Source: Leptolyngbya sp. FACHB-36
GTDB lineage: Bacteria > Cyanobacteriota > Cyanobacteriia > Leptolyngbyales > Leptolyngbyaceae
Reading direction: 5' to 3'
DNA length: 64,000 bases
Assembly (NCBI RefSeq): GCF_014695955.1
Contig: NZ_JACJPG010000189.1
Location: forward strand, 1-64,000
Made by a program: the position numbers and the translations under genes
In this document: positions 1 through 7,711 of the stretch, one piece after another
How the letters are laid out: each line of letters opens with the position of its first letter
Position numbering within the stretch: the first letter of the stretch is position 1
Notes under the pieces: generated by a model
The model's input: only the letters and a program-made list of their open reading frames with translations
Told to the model about the DNA's origin: nothing
The model's database searches: none

Positions 1-188
1 CCAGCGTCCTGTGTGAGCGAGGCGCTAAAAGGCTAACGGATTGGACACCAGCCGTTTCCGGAGTGCGATCGATTCCTCAAACCTGGTTAGCGGTGTTGGG
101 TCTGGGTTGGGGGGCGATCGTCCTCATCTTTTTTGCAGCACAACTGCTGCATCCCCTAGATCCATTTGGGGATGAATGCTATACTTAG
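1..188 (+). CDS. C-terminal end of a membrane protein (partial)
   Basis: The frame is open from base 3 to the TAG at 186-188 and gives about 61 residues of a protein whose start lies outside the window. A strongly hydrophobic stretch rich in Leu, Val, Ile and Phe near the C-terminus (about 20 residues, coded by 94-155) looks like one membrane-spanning helix, followed by a short polar tail with HPLDPFGDE. It ends ten bases before the tRNA-His gene, so it is probably the chromosomal gene just upstream of the tRNA. I do not recognise the family, and the reading rests only on the open frame and the hydrophobic segment. Confidence 0.5.
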   Translation, partial: SVLCERGAKRLTDWTPAVSGVRSIPQTWLAVLGLGWGAIVLIFFAAQLLHPLDPFGDECYT

Positions 189-197
189 AAACGCAAT

Positions 198-271
198 GGC
201 GAGCGTAGCCAAGTGGTTAAGGCAGAGGATTGTGGTTCCTCCACGCGCGGGTTCGACTCCCGTCGTTCGCC
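198..271 (+). tRNA. trnH: tRNA-His (anticodon GUG)
   Basis: The acceptor strands GCGAGCG (199-205) and CGTTCGC (264-270) pair fully with one G-U. A five-pair anticodon stem encloses the loop TTGTGGT with anticodon GTG, and a T-arm with GTTCGACTC is present. The extra 5' G at 198 opposite C271 is the G-1 identity element special to tRNA-His. No CCA is encoded. tRNA genes are common integration targets for cyanobacterial islands and prophages, and the mobile DNA starts shortly downstream, but I could not find a second copy of the tRNA 3' half in the window. Confidence 0.95.
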
Positions 272-380
272 CTGGTTTCAGGGATTAAACAAAACTCCTT
301 ACCTAAAGGCTTCCCTAGCCTGTTCTTGGTCCCTTAAGAGCAGATGTTCGGTGACAGATTTATGTCGCTGAAGCTAAGGG

Positions 381-677
381 TCAATGCTGCAACCCCTTCA
401 AAAACTCGATCGCCTGCTTTAACTTCTCTTCGGGCAGGTTCTCAGTCAAGGTTTTGATTTCAGATTTTTCTAGGCTTTTCAGCCAGTGGTCTCTGCTGTT
501 GTCTTCCTCAATCAGCAGCGGCAGTCCTCGCTCGATCGCTTGGCTATAAACGTCGGCGATCGCGATCTCCTTTTTTGCGGCAAGCTTTCTAGCTGCGTCA
601 TCGTCAGTCGCGCTAACCCTGGCTTCAATCTTGATTTTTGACGGTTTGCCTGCCACCTCGATCGCCTCTTCTGCCAT
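381..677 (-). CDS. Small probable ribbon-helix-helix protein
   Basis: 98 residues. The N-terminal half has a short beta-like stretch (KIKIEARV) followed by two predicted helices around residues 20-50, the usual layout of an RHH DNA-binding fold; the C-terminal half is a charged helix with LPEEKLKQAIEFLKG. The start at 677 is preferred over the ATG at 689 because GGAG lies six bases upstream of it. It is transcribed away from the large plus-strand operon and shares the intergenic region that carries direct repeats and dyads at 748-842, so it could be the regulator of that operon or an antitoxin without a visible toxin. The family is not certain. Confidence 0.6.
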   Translation of the reverse strand: MAEEAIEVAGKPSKIKIEARVSATDDDAARKLAAKKEIAIADVYSQAIERGLPLLIEEDNSRDHWLKSLEKSEIKTLTENLPEEKLKQAIEFLKGLQH

Positions 678-747
678 ATACCCCTCCATATTATCGGTGC
701 CATCAGCGCTATTTTAGCTGAGAAGCTTGAAAGACACCCTCATATTG

Positions 748-769
748 CATGCGATATTCCATGCGATAT
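748..769. repeat. Two direct repeats CATGCGATAT, 12-bp period
   Basis: The ten bases CATGCGATAT occur at 748-757 and again at 760-769. The 12-bp period puts both copies on nearly the same face of the helix. They sit between the divergent small RHH gene and the plus-strand operon, where an operator would be expected. Confidence 0.6.
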
Positions 770-782
770 GTGTTATTCTGCA

Positions 783-842
783 TTCAAGCGTGAATCGTTC
801 ACGCCTGTACCATGTACCACCGTGAATCGTTCATGCTTGAAG
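783..842. promoter_or_regulatory. Nested dyad repeats upstream of the first operon gene
   Basis: GCGTGAA-TCG-TTCACGC at 788-804 is a perfect inverted repeat. CGTGAA-TCG-TTCATG at 821-835 is a second copy with one mismatch. The two are also halves of a larger dyad: TTCAAGCGTGAA starting at 783 is the reverse complement of TTCATGCTTGAA ending at 842 except for one base. The right copy lies at the beginning of the first gene of the operon (start 812 or 833). This is the arrangement of a cooperative repressor operator; the divergent RHH gene is the obvious candidate binder, by inference only. Confidence 0.6.
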
Positions 843-1192
843 TGAGTGTTGAATCTGTTGCTCAGACTGGCTTGTTCCGTCCGCAACTAATTCGGTTGTT
901 GTCTCGGCTGCGGTATCCCCAGATTGACAAGTTTGATCAAATCTTCAATCCGGCACCTCAGATCGACCCAACAACCCTTTGGCTGTGGTGCGATTTGGTG
1001 GGAGTTCGTACGGGATTGGACTGGTTCAGCGAACAGGAGTGTGTGCAGCTCGGCGCGATCGCTCTGTGGTTGATGACTGGGCGCAAGAAACGTGATTTCC
1101 TCGCGCTGTCTGAATCAGAGCTGTATCAGCTACACAGCATTACCGCCCAAAAAATTCACCAACTAGACCGGAGGATCTGTGACTACGATTAA
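812..1192 (+). CDS. Hypothetical protein, first gene of the envelope/ATPase operon
   Basis: 126 residues, no signal peptide or membrane segment. The middle is rich in aromatic residues (LWLWCDLVG, LDWFSEQE) and the C-terminus is helical. I do not recognise the family. An in-frame ATG at 833 would leave the second dyad copy entirely upstream and may be the real start; neither start has a good ribosome-binding site. It overlaps the next gene by 14 bases (1179-1192), which indicates translational coupling and makes it the first member of the operon running to 9.8 kb. Confidence 0.6.
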   Translation: MYHRESFMLEVSVESVAQTGLFRPQLIRLLSRLRYPQIDKFDQIFNPAPQIDPTTLWLWCDLVGVRTGLDWFSEQECVQLGAIALWLMTGRKKRDFLALSESELYQLHSITAQKIHQLDRRICDYD

Positions 1193-1730
1193 AGAGTTGC
1201 ATCGAGACCGTCGCATCGTCAGCCAGAATCGCGGCAGAGCGATCGCGGCTGAATTCAACTACTCGGAGCCGTTTACCACGGCGCAGATGGCGGACATCGC
1301 GGCAGTGGACGCTCTTATGACTCAAGAGGGGCTGCGCGGTGCCAAAGAAGGGGTTGCCCGTTTTCGACGGGGCGGGCAGTCTGCCTCAAATCCCGTTCAG
1401 GACTTTACCCAACAGGTGGAGGAACAGGGAGCTGCTGCCACGACCGCTGCCCAGCAGTCCGTTGCCCAATCCCTAGACCTCGTGGCTCAGAATGAGGCGG
1501 CAGGAATCTTAACGACGAAAAACCTAATGGTGGCGCACTACCTGACGGCTGGGACCGTTCCCGATCCAGGGCTGCAACATCAGATCGATCAGTCGAGCCG
1601 ACTGGTTGAGAACGTCCTTCTGTCCACGGTGCCCGCGTTCAACGTGGGAAACTTGATTCAGCAAGCGTCCATCGTGGCACTACCGTCGTCTGCTCGCACG
1701 GCGCTGCCCGAAGCTACGCCCAGCAGCTAA
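1179..1730 (+). CDS. Hypothetical Ala/Gln-rich protein
   Basis: 183 residues from a GTG start with GGAGG six bases upstream. The N-terminal part is basic (KELHRDRR...QNRGR). The middle is a low-complexity Ala/Gln/Thr helix region (about residues 80-110) that could form a coiled coil. No transmembrane segment is evident. It sits between the unknown first gene and a membrane protein in a tightly packed operon with the ATPase, so a structural or cytoplasmic accessory role in the same apparatus is likely. The function is unknown. Confidence 0.6.
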   Translation: MTTIKELHRDRRIVSQNRGRAIAAEFNYSEPFTTAQMADIAAVDALMTQEGLRGAKEGVARFRRGGQSASNPVQDFTQQVEEQGAAATTAAQQSVAQSLDLVAQNEAAGILTTKNLMVAHYLTAGTVPDPGLQHQIDQSSRLVENVLLSTVPAFNVGNLIQQASIVALPSSARTALPEATPSS

Positions 1731-1759
1731 CCCATTTTGTGGAGTCCTACCACCGTCTT

Positions 1760-2209
1760 ATGCTGAAGCGAATCGTCACCCTTGCCGCCGTCTCAATTTC
1801 CACCGCCGTAGTGGTGGGAGGAGCCGCTTACGTCGCGACCTTGGCGTCGATGGCGGGCATTCTGGCAACCCTGGAAGACCAGGTAAACGACGATCGCATG
1901 ACGGCGATCGCGTCGGTGGTAGGCGTCCAAACCGGAGTCGTCACAGGGGTTATCGCAGGCGCAGCGGCAGGAGTTGCTGCCGCGAGTGGACGCCGCAGAC
2001 CGCAGGTTCATGCGCCGCTTGACGCAAACCAGGTGCTGTTGAAACTGCTGAGTGAGCAGAGGATGCCGGAGGGTATGACCAGCAGCCAGGTCCTCAGCAC
2101 CATCGAAGCAATTGCGCTGGCTCAGGCATCGTCTCGCCTGCCCCAATCCGCACCCGTCGCACAGCCCTCCGAGGCGACTACAGACCAGAGAACTAAGGTC
2201 AACGCCTGA
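1760..2209 (+). CDS. Small membrane protein with two hydrophobic segments
   Basis: 149 residues from ATG 1760; a GTG at 1739 in the same frame would add seven residues. Residues 2-30 form a hydrophobic helix beginning MLKRIVTLAAVSIS, and a second Val/Gly/Ala-rich helix spans about residues 45-72, separated by a short acidic loop with EDQVNDDR. The C-terminal half is soluble and Ala/Pro/Ser-rich. A hairpin of two helices with a soluble tail fits an inner-membrane component of the apparatus encoded by the operon. No family is recognised. Confidence 0.65.
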   Translation: MLKRIVTLAAVSISTAVVVGGAAYVATLASMAGILATLEDQVNDDRMTAIASVVGVQTGVVTGVIAGAAAGVAAASGRRRPQVHAPLDANQVLLKLLSEQRMPEGMTSSQVLSTIEAIALAQASSRLPQSAPVAQPSEATTDQRTKVNA

Positions 2210-2293
2210 TTCTTCGCTCAATTTAGGTTTCTATTCAGCCCGATTAGTCGGGCTGGTAGACTCTGCTGTTCTTCCGATACCACGGTCAAAATC

Positions 2294-3208
2294 ATGTCGG
2301 ACAACGGACGATCGACCGAAAACTTGGAAATCGACGGACTGCCTGCTCCGACGCCCGTTCCGTCGCCTGTCCCCGCTCCAGAGGTGCCGATCACTCTGAT
2401 TGAGCCAGAGGCGGACGCGGTAGAGCCTCGACAGGTCTCTAGAGTGCGGGTGCTGATTGGGCTGGGCGCGATCGGGCTGCTGATGTTGGGAATGACATTT
2501 TGTGCTCGTCCATCCAAGGACAAGCCCGCGACGATTCCCCAGCCGCCGCTTGCAAGTCAGGCGCTCCAAGCACCCGTTCCCACTCCCACGCCGTCGGCGA
2601 CCGCAACGCCAACGCCCACACCGTCCCCGACTCCAGCGCAGGATCAACTGGTCCGCGACCGGAACGACAAACTGCTGGAGGCGATCGGCGAATCCCTCAC
2701 GATGATTCAGCAGACTGGCGGGGCGCGCCGGTCCTACATCATGTCGAATCGGGCGACTCAACCTGACCGCCTGAAAGAGCTGAACCGACAAGCCGACCTA
2801 ATGCTGGATCAGGTTGGTAAGCAGCGGAAATTGTCTGGGAAGCCCGGAGACATCGACACCGCCCGCACGACATCCGGTGACGCCCAGGCGATTCTGCTGG
2901 TGCTGTTGAGAACCTGGATCGAAGACGGCTCGATCACGCCTGAACAGTTAGAGGAGTGGCGGACGAAAAACGACGCGATCGCCGCGCTGATTGATGAGGT
3001 GGTCGATCGGCAGGAGCCGAACGAACTCTCCAGCGCCACCCTCAACAAGAAAATGGCGGAGCTGTCTCGACTGGCGGGTGCCGTCTACTCGCAGTCCGAT
3101 GAAGAACAACAACGCCTCGAAGCCGAGCGGCGCAAAGCTCGGATGCAGGCAGTAAAGAAGGTTCGCAAGCCTCGGACCAACAAGCGCGCCGTCCAGACGT
3201 TGCCATGA
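2294..3208 (+). CDS. Single-pass membrane protein with Pro/Thr-rich stalk
   Basis: 304 residues. A Pro-rich acidic N-terminal tail (residues 15-45) precedes one transmembrane helix (about 50-67, VLIGLGAIGLLMLGMTF). A Pro/Thr/Ala stalk with repeated PTPTP follows (about 75-120), then a helical domain to residue 280 and a very basic C-terminus (RRKARMQAVKKVRKPRTNKR). The layout of membrane anchor, extended stalk and folded domain suits a protein that reaches across the periplasm. The stop overlaps the ATPase start by four bases (ATGA), so the two are translationally coupled and probably partners. Confidence 0.7.
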   Translation: MSDNGRSTENLEIDGLPAPTPVPSPVPAPEVPITLIEPEADAVEPRQVSRVRVLIGLGAIGLLMLGMTFCARPSKDKPATIPQPPLASQALQAPVPTPTPSATATPTPTPSPTPAQDQLVRDRNDKLLEAIGESLTMIQQTGGARRSYIMSNRATQPDRLKELNRQADLMLDQVGKQRKLSGKPGDIDTARTTSGDAQAILLVLLRTWIEDGSITPEQLEEWRTKNDAIAALIDEVVDRQEPNELSSATLNKKMAELSRLAGAVYSQSDEEQQRLEAERRKARMQAVKKVRKPRTNKRAVQTLP

Positions 3209-4722
3209 AACTCAAACCCTTGACCCCACGACACCTCGCCCTCACCGCTGCCAGCGCTCTGCTGGTAGCAATGGTGCTGTGCTTTAAGGCGTCAACGGTG
3301 CGGCAAGAGGTAGCGGGCGTGCGAATGACCGAGGCGGGCACGTTCCAAATGGAGCGGTGGCACATTCCCCGCTCGGATCGTCTCTGGTACGTAATGGGGG
3401 CACTGCTTTGTCTGGGCACGGTCGGCACGCTGCCGTTCGTGCGGCTGCCGTCGGGCGAACTGTTGGTAGAGGTGGACACGCTCGCCGATGACATGCTCGA
3501 CACGATCGAAGTGCTGACCGGCTATGCCAACGCCGCGATCGCACACACCGCACAGGCAGGTTCAACCCTGGCGCTGGCGGCAGGTAAAAAGACGGCGAAG
3601 GTTCTGTACCTGCACGCCACACCGCCTGCCCTCAAGGATGTGATCGATGAAGCAATTAGCGACCAGACCTGGCTGACCACTTTTCTGAAAGCACCGCACA
3701 ACTGGATCATCGGTAAGACTGGCGGCGGCAAAACGATTCTGGCGGGCAAAATTCTGTCGTACACGATTCAGGTGGCGCAAGAGAGTCAGCGCCCGTTTGA
3801 GCTGACGATCTGCGATAAGAACTACGGCAAGCCGAATCCCGAAACCGGAGAAATCAACGACTGGTTCGGCATTCCCAGCGAATACGTCCTCAGCGACCTG
3901 AGCAAAATTGAGCAGTTTATCCGGGAGCAGAAGGAAGAACTTGACGACGAAATCGCCGCTTGGGAGCGCTACGCCCGCGATCGGCAGACGAACCCCAACG
4001 CCAGCAAGCCTGAGTTCAAACGCCGGATCATCCTGATTGAGGAGAACGACGGTACGCAGAAGGAGCTGCAACAAGCATTTGAGCGCCGTCGTCAGGCGCA
4101 AAAGAACTCCCGCACGAAGCCAGCCGAAAAGGATGAATTTTCGTTCATCGAGAACCTGTGCTTCCTGCTGAAAGAGGGACGCGGCTACGGCTGGAAGGTG
4201 ATTCTGATCGGTCAGTCAGCGGCGGTCACGGAGTCGGGCGTCAATGAGGCGCTGAGGACTCAACTGTCGATCGTCATGGTCGGGGACAACTGCGAAATTA
4301 TCCGCGAGGTGCAGAAGTTCGGCGCGGGCGAACCGGCTGCTCTGGTTGTCAAGGCTGCCGAAATCCGCAAGAAGGGTAAGCGGCGCGCGATCGTGCAGCT
4401 AGAGGGCGGCGAACCCGTCGTCCGCGTGGTGCCCGACATGAGCGAGGTGGCGCGGTTCCGCATCCGTCGCCGAGATCCCAACTACGACTGGTGGCAGTCC
4501 GTCTGGACAGAGGAGAACAAAGCGTGGCTGTGGCAGGAAGCGCAGGCAGTCGCGGCTGGCGAAGCTAAGTCGCTGCTGTCGAGCAACCGCAAATTAGAAC
4601 TCAAAGAAAAATTTGGCATTATCCCAGACGGCAACGACCCCCGCTACACCCGCTATTTCAAGGACGCCTGGGAAAAGTTGTTACTGCAAGCAAAGGAGGG
4701 TAGCGATCGCAAAGCAGGCTAG
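3205..4722 (+). CDS. Membrane-anchored FtsK/VirD4-type ATPase
   Basis: 505 residues. Two hydrophobic helices occur in the first 85 residues (LALTAASALLVAMVLCF and VMGALLCLGTVGTLPFV), followed by a cytoplasmic P-loop ATPase. Walker A is GKTGGGKT at about residues 169-176. The Walker B-like strand RRIILIEEND (about 273-282) carries Glu where Asp is usual. VILIGQSAAV (about residues 332-341) fits a sensor/arginine-finger strand of the FtsK-HerA superfamily. The topology and size resemble type IV coupling proteins and FtsK-like DNA pumps, which move DNA or protein substrates through a membrane pore. Neighbours are membrane proteins and cell-wall hydrolases, which supports an envelope-spanning translocation role. 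The substrate is unknown; no relaxase is nearby. Confidence 0.8.
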   Translation: MKLKPLTPRHLALTAASALLVAMVLCFKASTVRQEVAGVRMTEAGTFQMERWHIPRSDRLWYVMGALLCLGTVGTLPFVRLPSGELLVEVDTLADDMLDTIEVLTGYANAAIAHTAQAGSTLALAAGKKTAKVLYLHATPPALKDVIDEAISDQTWLTTFLKAPHNWIIGKTGGGKTILAGKILSYTIQVAQESQRPFELTICDKNYGKPNPETGEINDWFGIPSEYVLSDLSKIEQFIREQKEELDDEIAAWERYARDRQTNPNASKPEFKRRIILIEENDGTQKELQQAFERRRQAQKNSRTKPAEKDEFSFIENLCFLLKEGRGYGWKVILIGQSAAVTESGVNEALRTQLSIVMVGDNCEIIREVQKFGAGEPAALVVKAAEIRKKGKRRAIVQLEGGEPVVRVVPDMSEVARFRIRRRDPNYDWWQSVWTEENKAWLWQEAQAVAAGEAKSLLSSNRKLELKEKFGIIPDGNDPRYTRYFKDAWEKLLLQAKEGSDRKAG

Positions 4723-4752
4723 TCAGTTCACTGAAAACAACAGGAGGTAGAG

Positions 4753-5199
4753 ATGTCGGACAATCCAGTAGGACAAGCAGCTGGAGGGCTAATCGGTTTG
4801 GTGGTGACGGCAGGGATTGTCGTCTATGTCGTGATTCCCGGCATGGTCGGAATCGGCACGCAGAGATCGCCACAGAACGGCAGCCTGGAGCAACCAGGCG
4901 ACGTAGCTCAGTGGTTCTTTGCCAATGTCGGGCGACTGTCGAGTGACTTTGCCGTCACGTTCCAGCGTGACAAAATTCAGGGTCCCGTCGCCGGAACCGC
5001 TGGACAGGGAACTGGGCGGCAACTGCTGCCTCAGTCCTACACCGCGCCTGCCGCTCCCGCGCCGTTCACCCAGGTGACGACGACCGGGGAAATGGTTGGA
5101 GGAACCCCCGTGACCACGCCGCAGCCGGTTCCGCTCCAGGTTGCACCCGGACAGTTCCTCAGCTACGAGCAGCTCCAGCAGCAAGGATCGCAGCCGTGA
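4753..5199 (+). CDS. Small single-pass membrane protein
   Basis: 148 residues, with a strong ribosome-binding site AGGAGG seven bases before the ATG. One hydrophobic helix lies at residues 11-34 (GGLIGLVVTAGIVVYVVIPG). The remainder is a Gln/Pro/Thr-rich, mostly unstructured tail containing PQPVPLQVAPGQF. It follows the ATPase directly and overlaps the next gene by four bases. It is probably a pseudopilin-sized or bitopic assembly subunit of the same system, although no prepilin peptidase motif is visible. No family is recognised. Confidence 0.65.
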   Translation: MSDNPVGQAAGGLIGLVVTAGIVVYVVIPGMVGIGTQRSPQNGSLEQPGDVAQWFFANVGRLSSDFAVTFQRDKIQGPVAGTAGQGTGRQLLPQSYTAPAAPAPFTQVTTTGEMVGGTPVTTPQPVPLQVAPGQFLSYEQLQQQGSQP

Positions 5200-5876
5200 G
5201 ACTGACGACGCTCCTAGCCCTGTGTGGTGTCGTTGGGCTGCTCTGGCTGTTCGAGATCCATAAGCGGATTTCGTGGCAAGAACTCGCACGCTTTCAGGGC
5301 TGGAGCGATCTCCAGCGCAACGCGCAGACCGTGACCGGATACGTCAACGATCGGGTGAAGTCGATCGAGCCGTCGAGGACGGCTCCACCCGATCCGAATC
5401 AGAAATTGATGGAAGACCCCAACTGCTACGACGCCCGCACCCAGCAGCGGAATCCGTCATGCAGTTGGCAGACACCGCCCGCACCTCAGTCGCCTGCGGG
5501 TAAGCCAGACGCAGACGCTCCCACCTACGCGAATCCCAACATTCCGTATCCCCAAGCGCCCCAGCCTCAGATCGACCCTCGCCGCGATCCTGACTGGATG
5601 ATGAAACAGTGCCAGCCCGGAACCGTTAATCCTGGTTCGCGACTGAAGCGGGATGAGTACGATCGGCACCTGACGCAGACGTATCTGGGGCAGTCGTCGC
5701 CACTCCTGAACAACACGTGGGACCGCTACTGTGTGGGTCCTGAGGGCGACTGGATCTATATCCCCGAATGGCTCGACGGAGCGCCAGAGGGTGAGGAATT
5801 TGGCTACCGGCTGCACGTGTTTCCAGACGGCAGCCCCGACCTAATCGAGAAGCCGATCGGCGGTCGATACCTGTAA
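5196..5876 (+). CDS. Secreted or membrane-anchored hypothetical protein
   Basis: 226 residues from a GTG that overlaps the previous stop (GTGA). The N-terminus MRLTTLLALCGVVGLLWLFEIHKR is a signal anchor with no clear cleavage site. The body is Pro/Asp/Asn-rich and contains five cysteines (NCYDARTQQRNPSC; MMKQCQ; DRYC), which suggests disulphide bonds outside the cytoplasm. Trp-rich motifs occur near the C-terminus (GDWIYIPEWLDG). It fits an extracytoplasmic component of the operon's apparatus. No known domain is recognised. Confidence 0.65.
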   Translation: MRLTTLLALCGVVGLLWLFEIHKRISWQELARFQGWSDLQRNAQTVTGYVNDRVKSIEPSRTAPPDPNQKLMEDPNCYDARTQQRNPSCSWQTPPAPQSPAGKPDADAPTYANPNIPYPQAPQPQIDPRRDPDWMMKQCQPGTVNPGSRLKRDEYDRHLTQTYLGQSSPLLNNTWDRYCVGPEGDWIYIPEWLDGAPEGEEFGYRLHVFPDGSPDLIEKPIGGRYL

Positions 5877-5895
5877 TCCACCTAACGAGAACAAC

Positions 5896-6018
5896 ATGAC
5901 GACCGGAAATATTGAATCGGTCTACGGTCCTGTGGAAGCTGACACCCCCTATACAGAGGAGGAAGTCGCTGAAATCATGGGCAGCCAAGACGACAACGAC
6001 GACGTAACAGAGGACTAA
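5896..6018 (+). CDS. 40-residue acidic small protein
   Basis: ATG 5896 to TAA 6018 encodes 40 residues, strongly acidic at the C-terminus (GSQDDNDDVTED). It fills the gap between two operon genes with 19 bases before and 3 after, and its last codons contain the ribosome-binding site GAGGA for the next gene. Position and spacing argue that it is translated. The function is unknown. Confidence 0.45.
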   Translation: MTTGNIESVYGPVEADTPYTEEEVAEIMGSQDDNDDVTED

Positions 6019-6021
6019 CCG

Positions 6022-6351
6022 ATGACCTGCTTAACCGATCTACATCACGAGTTAATTCCGAACGTGTTGACAGAATTGGAGCCAGCGCTTCGAGTCGTCC
6101 GAGGCGAGGCGGCGATGTCCCATCGGGACATGAACCTCAATATTGCAGTTGCCAGAGGACGGCTGGCTGAGATTCTGAATATGGCGTCTGACTCGCCGAC
6201 AGAGTTTGACGAACGCATCATCCAGCGGACTAGATACGCCTACAAAATGCTGCGATCGTGGGAACTTGCCTCCCAGGGAGAAATCGGACTGCCGTTCAGC
6301 GATTTAGAGGAATTGATCGACCTGGCGATACAGCTGTTGCAGGTGATGTAA
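6022..6351 (+). CDS. Small helical hypothetical protein
   Basis: 109 residues with a good ribosome-binding site (GAGGA) upstream. It is predicted all-helical, without membrane segments or signal peptide, and ends with LIDLAIQLLQVM. Its stop codon overlaps the next start (TAATG). It is a soluble, probably cytoplasmic member of the operon, of unknown function. Confidence 0.6.
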   Translation: MTCLTDLHHELIPNVLTELEPALRVVRGEAAMSHRDMNLNIAVARGRLAEILNMASDSPTEFDERIIQRTRYAYKMLRSWELASQGEIGLPFSDLEELIDLAIQLLQVM

Positions 6352-6710
6352 TGAAGCCACTCTATTCCGTTTGGGAGGTCGCCTCTCGCTGGGACCCAGA
6401 CATCCAGGGTTATCGAGAGCGGCAGGTTTTGTCCGGGCTGACCCATGAAGAAGCTCGCTACATTGCAGACTTCCGATCGATGGGCAGCGACTGCTACAGC
6501 TATTTCGTCCGCCTCGATCTGCCTCGTGTTCGGTGGGTCCTCGTGGTGCCGCCAGAGGAGCGCAACTCGTACCCTGGCTACTGCCACGGATCGACGGGAC
6601 GGAATTATGAGTTCTCGCCCCACCGAGATGGCACCGTCTCAGTCTGGTTTGACAGCGGCTCCCTGTTTCCTGTTCCGTCTGCTTGGATCTGCCCTGTTTC
6701 TCCGCCATGA
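6351..6710 (+). CDS. Hypothetical protein, translationally coupled
   Basis: 119 residues from ATG 6351, which overlaps the previous stop; a longer in-frame reading from 6258 is rejected because it would overlap the previous gene by 94 bases. The protein is rich in aromatics and Arg (YSVWEVASRWDP; YCHGSTGRNYEFSPHRDG). There is no membrane segment. The last four bases (ATGA) overlap the start of the next gene. The family is not recognised. Confidence 0.55.
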   Translation: MKPLYSVWEVASRWDPDIQGYRERQVLSGLTHEEARYIADFRSMGSDCYSYFVRLDLPRVRWVLVVPPEERNSYPGYCHGSTGRNYEFSPHRDGTVSVWFDSGSLFPVPSAWICPVSPP

Positions 6711-7711
6711 CGACAACGTTTGACCCCAACGTCAACCGCCACCGCGATCGCGGTGGGCGTTTCACCAATCCTCGACGGCGGCGCGGCTCCCCCGGCAATC
6801 CTCCGCCACAGCCACCACAGCTATCGAACAAAGATCTGGCGACGTTGCAGCGACTGTTGCGCGACTACACTCAGGGCTATCTGCGCGAGAAAATTATCCT
6901 GCGGGCTGCCCATAATATCGCGAAGCATCACAGCAAGCGGGGCAAGGATCACCTGCTGGAGTGGACGGTCTTCTTCTTGTTTTTGGCAGCGCTGTTCGTT
7001 GCCTATGCCACTCCGTTCAATGCGCCCGCGACAACTGCCGCGACGATCGCGCCCGCGACGGCTTCAGCCTCATCGGTAGAGCCTGCCGTTGCCGACGAGT
7101 CCCCGTCGCCCGAAAGTCAGCGGCAGCTCGCCAGCAAAATCGTCTCCTACCTGACGGCAAAAGGTTGGAGGTTTAGCCAACAGGCGGGAGAGGTGACGAT
7201 CGTCTATCTGGAGGGCAAAAACGCCGACGGTAGCGACAACGACAACGCGCCCGACCAGTTCAACGATCGCCGCGTCGTCCTGACGTTTAAGGACGGGCAG
7301 CCGACGATCGGCGGCAACTGGGTAGCCACGATCAGCCCTGGTGACTATTACATCAAGAACAAGATGAACCCCAAGGGCACGGCATTCGTGCGCCCTGGCG
7401 AGTACCGGGAGGGCTGGACGATCGGCACCCATCAGGGAGCGTCTTCCGCGCCGCAGGAGGCGCTGGTGCAGGCGGCTCCGATCACCGTCTATCGCGACAA
7501 CATCAGCGCCGACACCGGCGATTTCGGCATCAATCAACACGGCGGTTGGGATGCGCCACTCAACCAGGTGGGCAATACCAGTGCGGGCTGCCTGGTCGGT
7601 CGCACGGTCGAGGGGCATCAGGAGTTTATGCAGATGGTTAAGAGTGATCGCCGCGCTCAAAATTCCGCGTTTCGATTCGACACGCTCATTATCCCGAAGG
7701 GAGGTTTCTAG
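6707..7711 (+). CDS. Membrane-anchored protein with L,D-transpeptidase-like H...SxGC domain
   Basis: 334 residues from ATG 6707, which overlaps the previous stop (ATGA). The N-terminus is basic and Pro-rich (NPRRRRGSPGNPPP). One transmembrane helix follows at about residues 86-104 (TVFFLFLAALFVAYATPF), then an Ala/Thr linker and a periplasmic domain from about 140. Near the end, GINQHGGW (His about 278) is followed by NTSAGCLV (Cys about 294). His plus SxGC is the signature of YkuD-type L,D-transpeptidases and related phage peptidoglycan enzymes. I infer a cell-wall remodelling enzyme serving the apparatus of this operon. The family assignment is by motif only; the endolysin-like gene at 61420 has the same motif pair. 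Confidence 0.6.
   Translation: MTTTFDPNVNRHRDRGGRFTNPRRRRGSPGNPPPQPPQLSNKDLATLQRLLRDYTQGYLREKIILRAAHNIAKHHSKRGKDHLLEWTVFFLFLAALFVAYATPFNAPATTAATIAPATASASSVEPAVADESPSPESQRQLASKIVSYLTAKGWRFSQQAGEVTIVYLEGKNADGSDNDNAPDQFNDRRVVLTFKDGQPTIGGNWVATISPGDYYIKNKMNPKGTAFVRPGEYREGWTIGTHQGASSAPQEALVQAAPITVYRDNISADTGDFGINQHGGWDAPLNQVGNTSAGCLVGRTVEGHQEFMQMVKSDRRAQNSAFRFDTLIIPKGGF

Noticed and set aside
198-271. tRNA-His as a proven attachment site
   Set aside because: No second copy of the tRNA 3' half and no integrase were found in the window, so this stays a suggestion only.
2231-2791. Long open frame on the minus strand
   Set aside because: It lies antisense to the membrane-stalk gene, has Arg-rich shadow composition and no start signal; similar antisense frames at 3562-4101, 7070-7732 and 31090-31656 were dropped for the same reason.
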